Source: Streptomyces hirsutus
GTDB taxonomy: Bacteria > Actinomycetota > Actinomycetes > Streptomycetales > Streptomycetaceae
Assembly (NCBI RefSeq): GCF_001418415.1
Contig: NZ_LIQT01000220.1
Span: 1-35,668, forward strand
Reading direction: 5' to 3'
DNA: 35,668 nucleotides
Shown here: in pieces, positions 7,977 through 14,762 of the stretch
Position numbering within the stretch: position 1 is the first letter of the stretch
How the letters are laid out: every line of letters begins with the position of its first letter
The notes under the pieces: model-generated
Seen by the model: only the letters and a program-made list of their open reading frames with translations
Database searches by the model: none
Told to the model about the DNA's origin: nothing
Translations under genes and position numbers: made by a program

Positions 7977-8675
7977 TCAGCGACTGCCCCGTTCCGGGCC
8001 GCAGCGGCGGCGGAGCAGTTCCACGCCGGGGCCCGTGAGGTCGTCGCAGTACACCGCGCGTCCCGTCATGGCCATCACCAGGGCCACGGTCGGGCCGGAC
8101 ACCAGGGGTCCGGAACCGGTGGTGAAGGGACCGTCGTCGGCGACGAGCCGCAGGCCGCCGATCCGGCCCTTGGCCACGACGACCTGGTCCGTGCTCCGGT
8201 AGTACTCGGCGACCCGTGTGACGACGTCGGCCGGATGGTCGCGACGGATGCCCAGCGGGCGCCGGATGTCCTCTCCGTGCACGATCGTCTCGCCCAGCAT
8301 GGCGATGACGGGCAAAGGGGGCTTGGTCGTGCTCGGGACGGCGCGCCGGAACCGGTCGAGGGTCTCGGCCGGGGTCGCGCCCATCTGCTCGGCCAGCCGC
8401 ATGGCCACCTGCTGGTCGAAGTCGAACCGGCAGCGGATCACCCCGGCCAGCCAGCGCGGCCCGTTCAGGCTCGCGCCCGCGGTGAGGTGCGCCAGCACCT
8501 CGCGCACGTTCAGGCCGGTGCACAGTGACGGCGTCACCCACCGCTCGTCGGCCAGTCCGGCGAGATCGGCCGCCAGCGCAGCGCGTTCCGCGTGGACCGA
8601 GGACCAGAGGGCCGTCCCGCGGACACGGCGGCCTGTCGTGGGTTCGGGATGGTTCATGGGTTCGGGATGGTTCAT
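7977..8675 (-). CDS. Maleylpyruvate isomerase N-terminal (DinB-fold, mycothiol-type) family protein
   Basis: 232 residues. The four-helix DinB/MDMPI fold is recognisable from SSVHAERAALAADLAGL, TGLNVREVLAHLTAG and the GETIVHGEDIRRPLG motif. His63, Glu129 and His133 are in position to be the metal ligands seen in mycothiol-dependent maleylpyruvate isomerase. Many actinobacterial paralogues are annotated only as TIGR03083 proteins, and their reactions are unknown. The start was chosen at the first of two ATG codons because AGGAG lies 10 bases before it. The first six codons are duplicated exactly (MNHPEP twice), an 18-base tandem repeat spanning the start. It is divergent from an alpha/beta hydrolase with a perfect palindrome between them. 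Confidence 0.82.
   Translation of the reverse strand: MNHPEPMNHPEPTTGRRVRGTALWSSVHAERAALAADLAGLADERWVTPSLCTGLNVREVLAHLTAGASLNGPRWLAGVIRCRFDFDQQVAMRLAEQMGATPAETLDRFRRAVPSTTKPPLPVIAMLGETIVHGEDIRRPLGIRRDHPADVVTRVAEYYRSTDQVVVAKGRIGGLRLVADDGPFTTGSGPLVSGPTVALVMAMTGRAVYCDDLTGPGVELLRRRCGPERGSR
8640..8675 (-). repeat. 18-bp tandem duplication of the isomerase start codon region
   Basis: On the minus strand ATGAACCATCCCGAACCC, or MNHPEP in protein, occurs twice in a row, giving two in-frame ATG codons. Only the first is at a reasonable distance from the AGGAG ribosome site. Confidence 0.85.
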
Positions 8676-8760
8676 GCGGGCAGGTCTCCTGTCACGGGGC
8701 GTACGGCTCGGGTGTGGCCGGCGTGCTCTCGGTTCGTGAGGGAGACTCCCGGTCCGGGAC

Positions 8761-8785
8761 GAAGTCATCGGTCGCCGATGACTTC
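8761..8785. promoter_or_regulatory. Perfect 25-bp palindrome between divergent genes
   Basis: Arms GAAGTCATCGG (8761-8771) and CCGATGACTTC (8775-8785) are exact reverse complements with TCG between. It lies 85 bases from the isomerase start and 62 bases from the hydrolase start. Its perfection, length and place between divergent genes suggest an operator for a dimeric regulator, not a terminator. No regulator gene is adjacent. Confidence 0.6.
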
Positions 8786-8847
8786 CGGAGGCCGGGCCGG
8801 TCCCCCTGGTGTACGACGACAACGTTCCCGGGACGGAGGTGACGACC

Positions 8848-9612
8848 GTGCAAAACGGTTCCGCCTACGCCGAGGTCAACGGTCTCGAGATGTACTACGA
8901 GGTCCACGGCGTCGACCACGCGCCCCGGCGCCCGCTGGTGCTGCTGCACGGCGGGGTCCTCACGGTCGGGCTGTCCTTCGGTGCCGTGCTGCCCGCCCTG
9001 GCCGCCGACCGGCCGGTGGTCGCTCCCGAACTGCAGGGACACGGGCACACCGCCGACGTCGACCGCGCCATGAGGGTGCCGGATCTGGCTTCCGACGTGG
9101 TGGCACTGCTCGACGCGATCGGTGTCGAAGAGGCCGATCTCCTCGGGTACAGCCTCGGCGGGCTGATCGCCCTCGAGATCGGGGTCAGGCATCCCGGGCG
9201 GGTGGGGCGGCTCGTGCTCGCCGCCGCCCCGTACACGCAGGACGGCGTCCATGAGGAGGTCCGCACCCCCGACTACAGCTCACCGCGGCTGCCCGGCGAG
9301 GCGGACTTCCGGGAGATGGCCGACGCGTACGCGGCGAGCGCGCCGTATCCCGAGCGCTTCGAGAATCTCCTCGCCAAGTGCTCCGCGTCGGCGCACGCCC
9401 CGCTGCCCTGGACCGCCGACGACCTGCGCGGGCCGGCCGCTCCCACCCTGCTGGTCATCGGCGACACCGACTTCGTACGGGTCGAGCACGCCGCCGAGAT
9501 GCAGCGGCTGATTCCGCGGTCGCGGCTGGCCGTGCTGCCCGCCACCACGCACATGACGCTGATGCGGCGGACGTCCCTGCTCCTGCCGCTGCTGGACGAG
9601 TTCCTCGGCTGA
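8848..9612 (+). CDS. Alpha/beta hydrolase
   Basis: 254 residues from GTG 8848, preceded by GGAGG with 8-base spacing; GTG codons at 8809 and 8839 are in frame but poorly placed. The catalytic triad is visible: nucleophile Ser102 in GYSLGG, an acid in GDTDFV (Asp206 or 208) and His235 in ATTHM. The oxyanion region is LLHGG (33-37), and HGHT appears at 65-68. The cap domain is short. This is the broad class that includes haloperoxidase-like, esterase and hydrolase members, so the substrate cannot be given. It probably shares control with the divergent isomerase-like gene through the palindrome between them. Confidence 0.85.
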   Translation: MQNGSAYAEVNGLEMYYEVHGVDHAPRRPLVLLHGGVLTVGLSFGAVLPALAADRPVVAPELQGHGHTADVDRAMRVPDLASDVVALLDAIGVEEADLLGYSLGGLIALEIGVRHPGRVGRLVLAAAPYTQDGVHEEVRTPDYSSPRLPGEADFREMADAYAASAPYPERFENLLAKCSASAHAPLPWTADDLRGPAAPTLLVIGDTDFVRVEHAAEMQRLIPRSRLAVLPATTHMTLMRRTSLLLPLLDEFLG

Positions 9613-9653
9613 GCACCGGCGGCGGGGAGCGGGGACCGGAACGGGGACGACCG

Positions 9654-9702
9654 GCGGTCGGCGGTCGGCGGTCGGCGGTCGGCGGTCGGCGGTCGGCGGT
9701 CG
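9654..9702. repeat. Seven tandem copies of GCGGTCG
   Basis: The 7-base unit GCGGTCG repeats seven times without error, ending two bases before the pyruvate carboxylase stop codon (9705). It fills most of the gap between two convergent genes. CGACC/GGTCG arms at 9648-9652 and 9656-9660 allow a small hairpin at its left edge. It resembles a slippage-prone minisatellite; a transcription-termination role is only a guess. Confidence 0.9.
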
Positions 9703-9704
9703 GC

Positions 9705-12700
9705 TCAGGCGAGTTCCACGAGGAGGTCGCCGCCCTCCACCTGCTGGATGCGGTTGATGGCCAGCCGGCTCACCGTGCCGGACTTCGGAGCGGTGATCGC
9801 GGCCTCCATCTTCATCGCCTCGATGGTGGCCACCGTGGCACCGGCCGCCACCTCGTCGCCCTCGGCGACCGCGAGGGTCACCACTCCGGCGAACGGCGCC
9901 GCGACATGCCCGGGATCGTTCCGGTCGGCCTTCTCGGTGACCGGGACGTCGGAGGCGGCGGCCCGGTCGCGGACCTGGATCGGCCGCATCTGACCGTTCA
10001 GGGTGGACATCACGGTGCGCATGCCGCGCTCGTCGGCGTCGCCCACGGCCTGGAGTTCGATGAGCAGCCGCACCCCGGGGTCGAGGTCGACGGTGTACTC
10101 CTTGTCGGGGCGCAGTCCGTAGAAGAAGGCCTTGCTGTCCAGGACGCTGGTGTCGCCGAAGGTCTGCCGGTGCGTCTCGAACTCGCGGGCCGGGCCGGGG
10201 AACAGCAGGCGGTTGAGGGTGGCCCGGCGGTCCTTCGCCAGCCCGGCGCGGTCGTCCGCGGTCAGTTCCTGCACCGGCTTGGCCTCGGCGCGGCCGCGCA
10301 GTGCCTTGGTCCGGAACGGCTCGGGCCAGCCGCCGGGCGGGGTGCCGAGTTCGCCGCGCAGGAAGCCGATGACGGAGTCGGGGATGTCGAACCGGTCCGG
10401 GTCCTGCTCGAAGTCCCGCGGGGACACTCCGGCGCCCACCAGGTGCAGGGCCAGGTCGCCGACCACCTTCGACGAGGGGGTCACCTTGACGAGGCGGCCG
10501 AGGATCCGGTCGGCGGCGGCGTACATCGCCTCGATGTCCTCGAAGCGGTCTCCCAGTCCGAGGGCGATGGCCTGGGTGCGCAGGTTGGAGAGCTGCCCGC
10601 CGGGGATCTCGTGGTGGTAGACGCGGCCGGTGGGTGAGGCCAGGCCCGCTTCGAAGGGGGCGTAGACCTTGCGGACGCTCTCCCAGTACGGCTCCAGGTC
10701 GCCGACGGCCTGGAGGTCGAGGCCGGTGGGCCGGTCCGAGTGGTCGGTCGCCGCGACGATCGCCGACAGACTGGGCTGCGAGGTGGTGCCCGCCATGGAC
10801 GCCACCGCGCCGTCGACGGCGTCCGCTCCGGCCCGAATGGCGGCGAGATAGGTGGCGAGCTGCCCGCCGGAGGTGTCGTGGGTGTGCAGGTGGACCGGCA
10901 GGTCGAACTCCCGGCGCAGGGCGGACACCAGGGTCGCCGCCGCGGGTGCCCTCAGCAGGCCTGCCATGTCCTTGACGGCCAGGACGTGCGCGCCCGCGGC
11001 CACGATCTGCTCGGCCAGGCGCAGGTAGTAGTCCAGGGTGTAGAGCCGCTCGGACGGGTCGGACAGGTCGGAGGTGTAGCACAGGGCAACCTCCGCGACG
11101 GCCGTCCCGGTCTCCCGTACGGCGTCGATGGCGGGCCGCATCTGGGCGACGTCGTTCAGCGCGTCGAAGATGCGGAAGATGTCGATGCCGGTGGCCGCCG
11201 CCTCCTGGACGAAGGCGTCGGTCACCTCGGTCGGGTACGGCGTGTAGCCCACGGTGTTGCGGCCGCGCAGCAGCATCTGAAGGCAGATGTTCGGTACGGC
11301 TTCGCGCAGGGCCGCCAGGCGTTCCCAGGGGTCCTCGGCGAGGAAGCGCAGGGCGACGTCGTAGGTGGCGCCGCCCCAGCACTCCAGGGAGAGCAGTTCG
11401 GGCAGGGTGCGCGCCACCACGGGGGCGACGGCGAGCAGGTCCTTGGTGCGGACCCGGGTGGCGAGCAGCGACTGGTGGGCGTCGCGGAAGGTGGTGTCGG
11501 TGACGCCGACGGTGGGTGCGGCGCGCAGCCGGCTCGCGAATCCCTCGGGGCCGAGTTCCGCGAGCAGTTGCCGGGATCCGGGCGCCGGCTCGGCCGCGGC
11601 CGGCCGGGGCAGCTTGGTCGTGGGGTCGATCAGTTCGGGCCGCTCGCCGTGCGGCTTGTTGACCGTGACGTCGGCGAGGTAGGTCAGCAGCTTCGTGCCG
11701 CGGTCGGCGGAGTGGCGTGCGGTGAGCAGGTGCGGGCGCTGCTCGATGAACGACGTGGTGACCCGGCCGGCCTGGAACTCCGGATCGTCGAGCACGGCCT
11801 GGAGGAAGGGGATGTTGGTGGAGACGCCGCGGATGCGGAACTCGGCCACGGCGCGCCGGGCCCGGCCCACGGCGGTGGTGAAGTCCCGGCCCCGGCAGGT
11901 CAGTTTCACCAGCATGGAGTCGAAGTGGGCGCTGATCTCCGTACCGGCGTGGGTGGTGCCGCCGTCCAGGCGGATGCCGGAGCCGCCGGGCGAGCGGTAG
12001 GCGCTGATCTGCCCGGTGTCGGGGCGGAAGCCGTTGGCCGGGTCCTCGGTGGTGATGCGGCACTGCAGCGCGGCGCCGCGCAGGGTGATGTTCTCCTGGG
12101 CGAGTCCGAGGTCGGCGAGTGTCTCACCGGCGGCGATGCGCAGTTGCGCCTGTACGAGGTCGACGTCGGTGACCTCCTCGGTCACCGTGTGCTCCACCTG
12201 GATGCGGGGGTTCATCTCGATGAAGACGTGGTTCCCGCCGCGGTCGACGAGGAATTCCACGGTGCCGGCGTTGCGGTAGCCGATCTGGCGGGCGAAGCGC
12301 ACGGCGTCGGCGCAGATCCTGTCCCGCAGCTCCGGGTCGAGGTTCGGCGCGGGCGCGAGTTCGATCACCTTCTGGTGGCGGCGCTGCACCGAGCAGTCGC
12401 GCTCGAACAGGTGGATGACGTTGCCCTCGCCGTCGGCGAGGATCTGCACCTCGATGTGGCGGGGATCGACGACGGCCCGCTCCAGGAAGACCGTGGGGTC
12501 ACCGAACGCGGACGCGGCCTCCCGCGAGGCCGCCTCGATGGACTCCCGCAGTTGGGCGGGGTCCTCGACCCGGCGCATCCCGCGTCCGCCACCGCCGGCG
12601 ACCGCCTTGACGAACACGGGGAAGCCGATGCCGTCGGCGGCGCGGACGAGTTCCTCCACGTCGGTGGAGGGCTCCGAGGAGCCCAGTACCGGCACGTCCG

Positions 12701-13079
12701 CCGCGCGGGCCGCGGCGACGGCGCGCGCCTTGTTGCCGGTCAGCTCCAGGATCCGGGCGCTCGGTCCGACGAAGGTGATGCCCGCCTCCTCGCACGCCAG
12801 GGCCAGCTCGGGGTTCTCGGACAGGAATCCGTAGCCCGGGTAGACGGCGTCGGCGCCCGCCCGGCGTGCCGCGCCGACGATCTCCTCGACCGAGAGATAG
12901 GCGCGCACCGGATGCCCGACCTCGCCGATCTGGTACGCCTCGTCCGCCTTGAGCCGGTGGAGCGAGTTGCGGTCCTCGTGGGGGAAGACCGCGACCGTTC
13001 GGGCGCCCAGCTCGTAGCCCGCGCGGAACGCCCTGATCGCGATCTCACCACGGTTGGCTACCAGCACCTTGCGGAACAT
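9705..13079 (-). CDS. pyc: Pyruvate carboxylase
   Basis: 1124 residues from the ATG at 13079 (AAGGG about 7 bases upstream), giving MFRKVLVANRGEIAIR as the N-terminus; the longer ORF upstream lacks a ribosome site. The biotin carboxylase domain is about 1-450, with the ATP-grasp glycine loop GGGGRGMR and EMNPRIQVEHTVTEE. The carboxyltransferase domain is about 520-800, with VTDTTFRDAHQSLLATR and the metal-binding HLHTHD. The PYC-specific C-terminal region follows, then a biotinyl domain with the carrier Lys1090 in EAMKMEA. The enzyme makes oxaloacetate from pyruvate, bicarbonate and ATP, feeding the TCA cycle and aspartate-family precursors. It follows a MarR and a response-regulator gene on the same strand with a 124-base gap, so it may be co-transcribed with them. 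Confidence 0.96.
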   Translation of the reverse strand: MFRKVLVANRGEIAIRAFRAGYELGARTVAVFPHEDRNSLHRLKADEAYQIGEVGHPVRAYLSVEEIVGAARRAGADAVYPGYGFLSENPELALACEEAGITFVGPSARILELTGNKARAVAAARAADVPVLGSSEPSTDVEELVRAADGIGFPVFVKAVAGGGGRGMRRVEDPAQLRESIEAASREAASAFGDPTVFLERAVVDPRHIEVQILADGEGNVIHLFERDCSVQRRHQKVIELAPAPNLDPELRDRICADAVRFARQIGYRNAGTVEFLVDRGGNHVFIEMNPRIQVEHTVTEEVTDVDLVQAQLRIAAGETLADLGLAQENITLRGAALQCRITTEDPANGFRPDTGQISAYRSPGGSGIRLDGGTTHAGTEISAHFDSMLVKLTCRGRDFTTAVGRARRAVAEFRIRGVSTNIPFLQAVLDDPEFQAGRVTTSFIEQRPHLLTARHSADRGTKLLTYLADVTVNKPHGERPELIDPTTKLPRPAAAEPAPGSRQLLAELGPEGFASRLRAAPTVGVTDTTFRDAHQSLLATRVRTKDLLAVAPVVARTLPELLSLECWGGATYDVALRFLAEDPWERLAALREAVPNICLQMLLRGRNTVGYTPYPTEVTDAFVQEAAATGIDIFRIFDALNDVAQMRPAIDAVRETGTAVAEVALCYTSDLSDPSERLYTLDYYLRLAEQIVAAGAHVLAVKDMAGLLRAPAAATLVSALRREFDLPVHLHTHDTSGGQLATYLAAIRAGADAVDGAVASMAGTTSQPSLSAIVAATDHSDRPTGLDLQAVGDLEPYWESVRKVYAPFEAGLASPTGRVYHHEIPGGQLSNLRTQAIALGLGDRFEDIEAMYAAADRILGRLVKVTPSSKVVGDLALHLVGAGVSPRDFEQDPDRFDIPDSVIGFLRGELGTPPGGWPEPFRTKALRGRAEAKPVQELTADDRAGLAKDRRATLNRLLFPGPAREFETHRQTFGDTSVLDSKAFFYGLRPDKEYTVDLDPGVRLLIELQAVGDADERGMRTVMSTLNGQMRPIQVRDRAAASDVPVTEKADRNDPGHVAAPFAGVVTLAVAEGDEVAAGATVATIEAMKMEAAITAPKSGTVSRLAINRIQQVEGGDLLVELA

Positions 13080-13203
13080 GTTGATCCCTTCAGCCTGCCC
13101 GGTGACGAAGACCATCGTGTCGGTGGCGGGCCCGGTGCGCCATGTGAGCCGGGCCACTCGTCCCGCGCCGGGCGGGGTCTCCGCTTCGGCGCCGTGGGGC
13201 ACG

Positions 13204-13995
13204 TCAGCGCGCGGGGGCGGCGTCCCGACGGCCGGGGTGGCCGAGCCAGTAGCCGAAGCCCCGGCGGGTGCGGATCAGTGCGGGGTGTTCCTTGTCCACC
13301 TTGTGTCTCAGGCGGGAGACGAGCTTCTCGATGGCCGAGTTGGCGCGGTACTCGCCCCACACGTGCCGGCTGATCTGCTCCTTCGACAGCACGCGTTCGG
13401 CGTTGGCCAGCAGGTGGCTCAGGAGCCGGTACTCGGCGGGGGTGAGGTCGAGCTGTCTGGACCCGCGCCATGCCTGGCAGGTGGCGTCGTCCAGGACCAG
13501 GTCGCCGTAGCGGTGCATCCCCTGCTGCTCGGGGGCGCGGCCGCGCAGCAGGACCTGGACCCTGGCCAGGACTTCGGCGATCCGCACCGGCTTGGTGACG
13601 TAGTCCTCGCCGCCCGGGCCGAGTTCGGGCAGGAGGCTGTGGAGGAGGTCGCAGGTGGTCAGGAACAGCAGCGGCGGCCGGTCCGCGGGCGCCACGCGCC
13701 GCCCCCGGGTGAAGCCGGTCAGGTCGGGCAGGGTGGCGTCCAGGACCACCAGGTCGAAGCGGTGCTCCGTGAACCGCACCATCCCGTCGGCCGCGGTTGC
13801 CGCGGTGCAGACCCGATGGCCCACCAACTCGAGGGCGGTGGCGATCAGTTCGGTCACCGAGGGGTCCTGCTCGACCACCAGGACGTGCCGCCCGTCGCCG
13901 CGGGGCGACGACGGTCCCTCTCCGAGGACGCGGCCCGCCGGACAGCCGGTGCTCCGGTGCGCGGGGAGGCCGTCCGGGTGGGACGTGGGCGTCAT
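13204..13995 (-). CDS. OmpR/PhoB-type response regulator, orphan, with altered acidic pocket
   Basis: 263 residues. After about 36 unstructured residues a receiver domain runs from 37 to about 150: phosphoacceptor Asp86 in VVLDATLPD, Thr113 in LFLTT and Lys135 in DYVTKP. The acidic pair that binds Mg is Glu42-Gln43 where two acidic residues are usual, so phosphorylation may be weak or altered. Residues about 160-255 are a Trans_reg_C winged helix (LDLTPAEYRLLSHLLANAERVLSKEQISRHVWGE, then the recognition helix region IEKLVSRLRHKVD and RGFGYWL). Its ATG overlaps the stop of the MarR gene by 4 bases, so the two are one operon. No sensor kinase is in the window. The 11-bp direct repeats before the P450 operon are a plausible target. 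Confidence 0.88.
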   Translation of the reverse strand: MTPTSHPDGLPAHRSTGCPAGRVLGEGPSSPRGDGRHVLVVEQDPSVTELIATALELVGHRVCTAATAADGMVRFTEHRFDLVVLDATLPDLTGFTRGRRVAPADRPPLLFLTTCDLLHSLLPELGPGGEDYVTKPVRIAEVLARVQVLLRGRAPEQQGMHRYGDLVLDDATCQAWRGSRQLDLTPAEYRLLSHLLANAERVLSKEQISRHVWGEYRANSAIEKLVSRLRHKVDKEHPALIRTRRGFGYWLGHPGRRDAAPAR

Positions 13996-14507
13996 GGCTC
14001 GATGCCGGCCTCGGCTCGGGCGACGAAGTCGCCCACCATGCGGGGGAAGAGCTCGGCGAGCAGACGGAGGTCCTCGGGCGGCCGGTCCGCCGGCGCCACC
14101 CGCATGCCCCGGAGGTTCACCTCCCGTATCCGGTCGGCGGCGGTCAGTCCGGTCTCGGTGAGCCGGACGCGCGGGGCCCGCCGGCCCTCCGGATCGGGGA
14201 CCCGCTGTACGCGGCCGTCCTTCTCCAACCGTCCCGGCTGCCGGGTGACAGGGGATGCCTCCACGGACAGGCGGGCCGCCGGCGTCCCGGGGCGCAGCGG
14301 ATCACTCCCGGCGGCGTGCCGCAGGATCGCCGCGGCGGCCCGGTCCAGCGACAGCCCGGCCACGGCCGTCGGGCGCTCGTGCTGCCGGACCCGGCCCACC
14401 AGGTGGGTGACACGGGCGAGGGCCCGCTCGATCCCGACCGGATCCGGCGAGGCGGGCAGGGGCACCCCTGTGGGCGCGGGTACCACTGTGGGCTGCGGGG
14501 TGGGCAT
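13992..14507 (-). CDS. MarR-family transcriptional regulator
   Basis: 171 residues. The MarR winged helix is recognisable from LSLDRAAAAILRHAA through ARLSVEASPVTRQPGRLEKDGRVQRVPDPEGRRAPRVRLTETG, which covers the recognition helix (SPVTRQ) and the charged wing (DPEGRR). The N-terminal 25 residues are Pro-rich and probably disordered. MarR proteins are dimers that usually repress their own or divergent operons and respond to phenolic or antibiotic ligands, or to thiol oxidation. A matching palindrome lies inside the promoter just upstream, so autoregulation is likely. It shares an operon with the response regulator (ATGA overlap) and faces the P450 operon. Confidence 0.85.
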   Translation of the reverse strand: MPTPQPTVVPAPTGVPLPASPDPVGIERALARVTHLVGRVRQHERPTAVAGLSLDRAAAAILRHAAGSDPLRPGTPAARLSVEASPVTRQPGRLEKDGRVQRVPDPEGRRAPRVRLTETGLTAADRIREVNLRGMRVAPADRPPEDLRLLAELFPRMVGDFVARAEAGIEP

Positions 14508-14513
14508 GCGGTC

Positions 14514-14543
14514 ACCGTAGAGTTACTTGACTAAGTTAAGCAA
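14514..14543 (-). promoter_or_regulatory. Promoter of the MarR/response-regulator operon
   Basis: On the minus strand: TTGCTT (14538-14543), an 18-base spacer and TACGGT (14514-14519). The -10 lies 6 bases from the ATG, so transcripts would be leaderless or nearly so. This fits the lack of a clear ribosome site before this gene. Confidence 0.5.
14526..14540. promoter_or_regulatory. MarR-like operator inside the promoter spacer
   Basis: Sequence CTTGACTAAGTTAAG. The half-sites CTTGACT and CTTAACT (reverse strand) match at 6 of 7 bases around a central A. It is a TTGA/TTAA-rich palindrome of MarR-box type, placed between -35 and -10 of the marR promoter, where binding would block transcription. 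Confidence 0.6.
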
Positions 14544-14616
14544 GGCGGGACACGGGCCTTCTTACTCCCGCGTCACCTCCACTCCACCGTCGAACCCCCC
14601 ATGTGACTTGAATCAC

Positions 14617-14660
14617 GTCAGGCTGAGGTCAGGAAACTGACCGGAAGGTGTCAGCCTGCT
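14617..14660 (+). promoter_or_regulatory. Four direct repeats at 11-bp spacing upstream of the P450 operon
   Basis: Cores GTCAGG (14617), GTCAGG (14628), GACCGG (14639) and GTCAGC (14650) recur exactly every 11 bases. This is the layout bound head-to-tail by OmpR/PhoB/SARP winged-helix proteins. The same stretch also contains inverted arms CAGGCTGA (14619-14626) and TCAGCCTG (14651-14658), and GGTCAG/CTGACC around GAAA (14627-14642), so a nested hairpin could form in RNA. It ends about 100 bases before the P450 start. Confidence 0.6.
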
Positions 14661-14762
14661 CCGCTTCCATGCCCGGTGGCCGAGCTTTCCGATCCCACAA
14701 CTCCTGCTTCCTCTACGGCCGTTCCAGCCGGAAGCGCTCCCCCACGTCCTGTAGGAGATGCC

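Noticed and set aside
9654..9702. CRISPR-like array
   Set aside because: The repeat unit is 7 bases with no spacers, so it is a simple minisatellite.
9280..12063. A 927-codon minus-strand frame overlapping pyc and the hydrolase
   Set aside because: It is a shifted-frame shadow of pyc (Arg/Pro/His-rich, no domain) that crosses the true stop codon and the tandem repeat.
10740..13373. An 877-codon plus-strand frame opposite pyc
   Set aside because: Antisense shadow; it has no recognisable domain and the opposite strand encodes a full pyruvate carboxylase.
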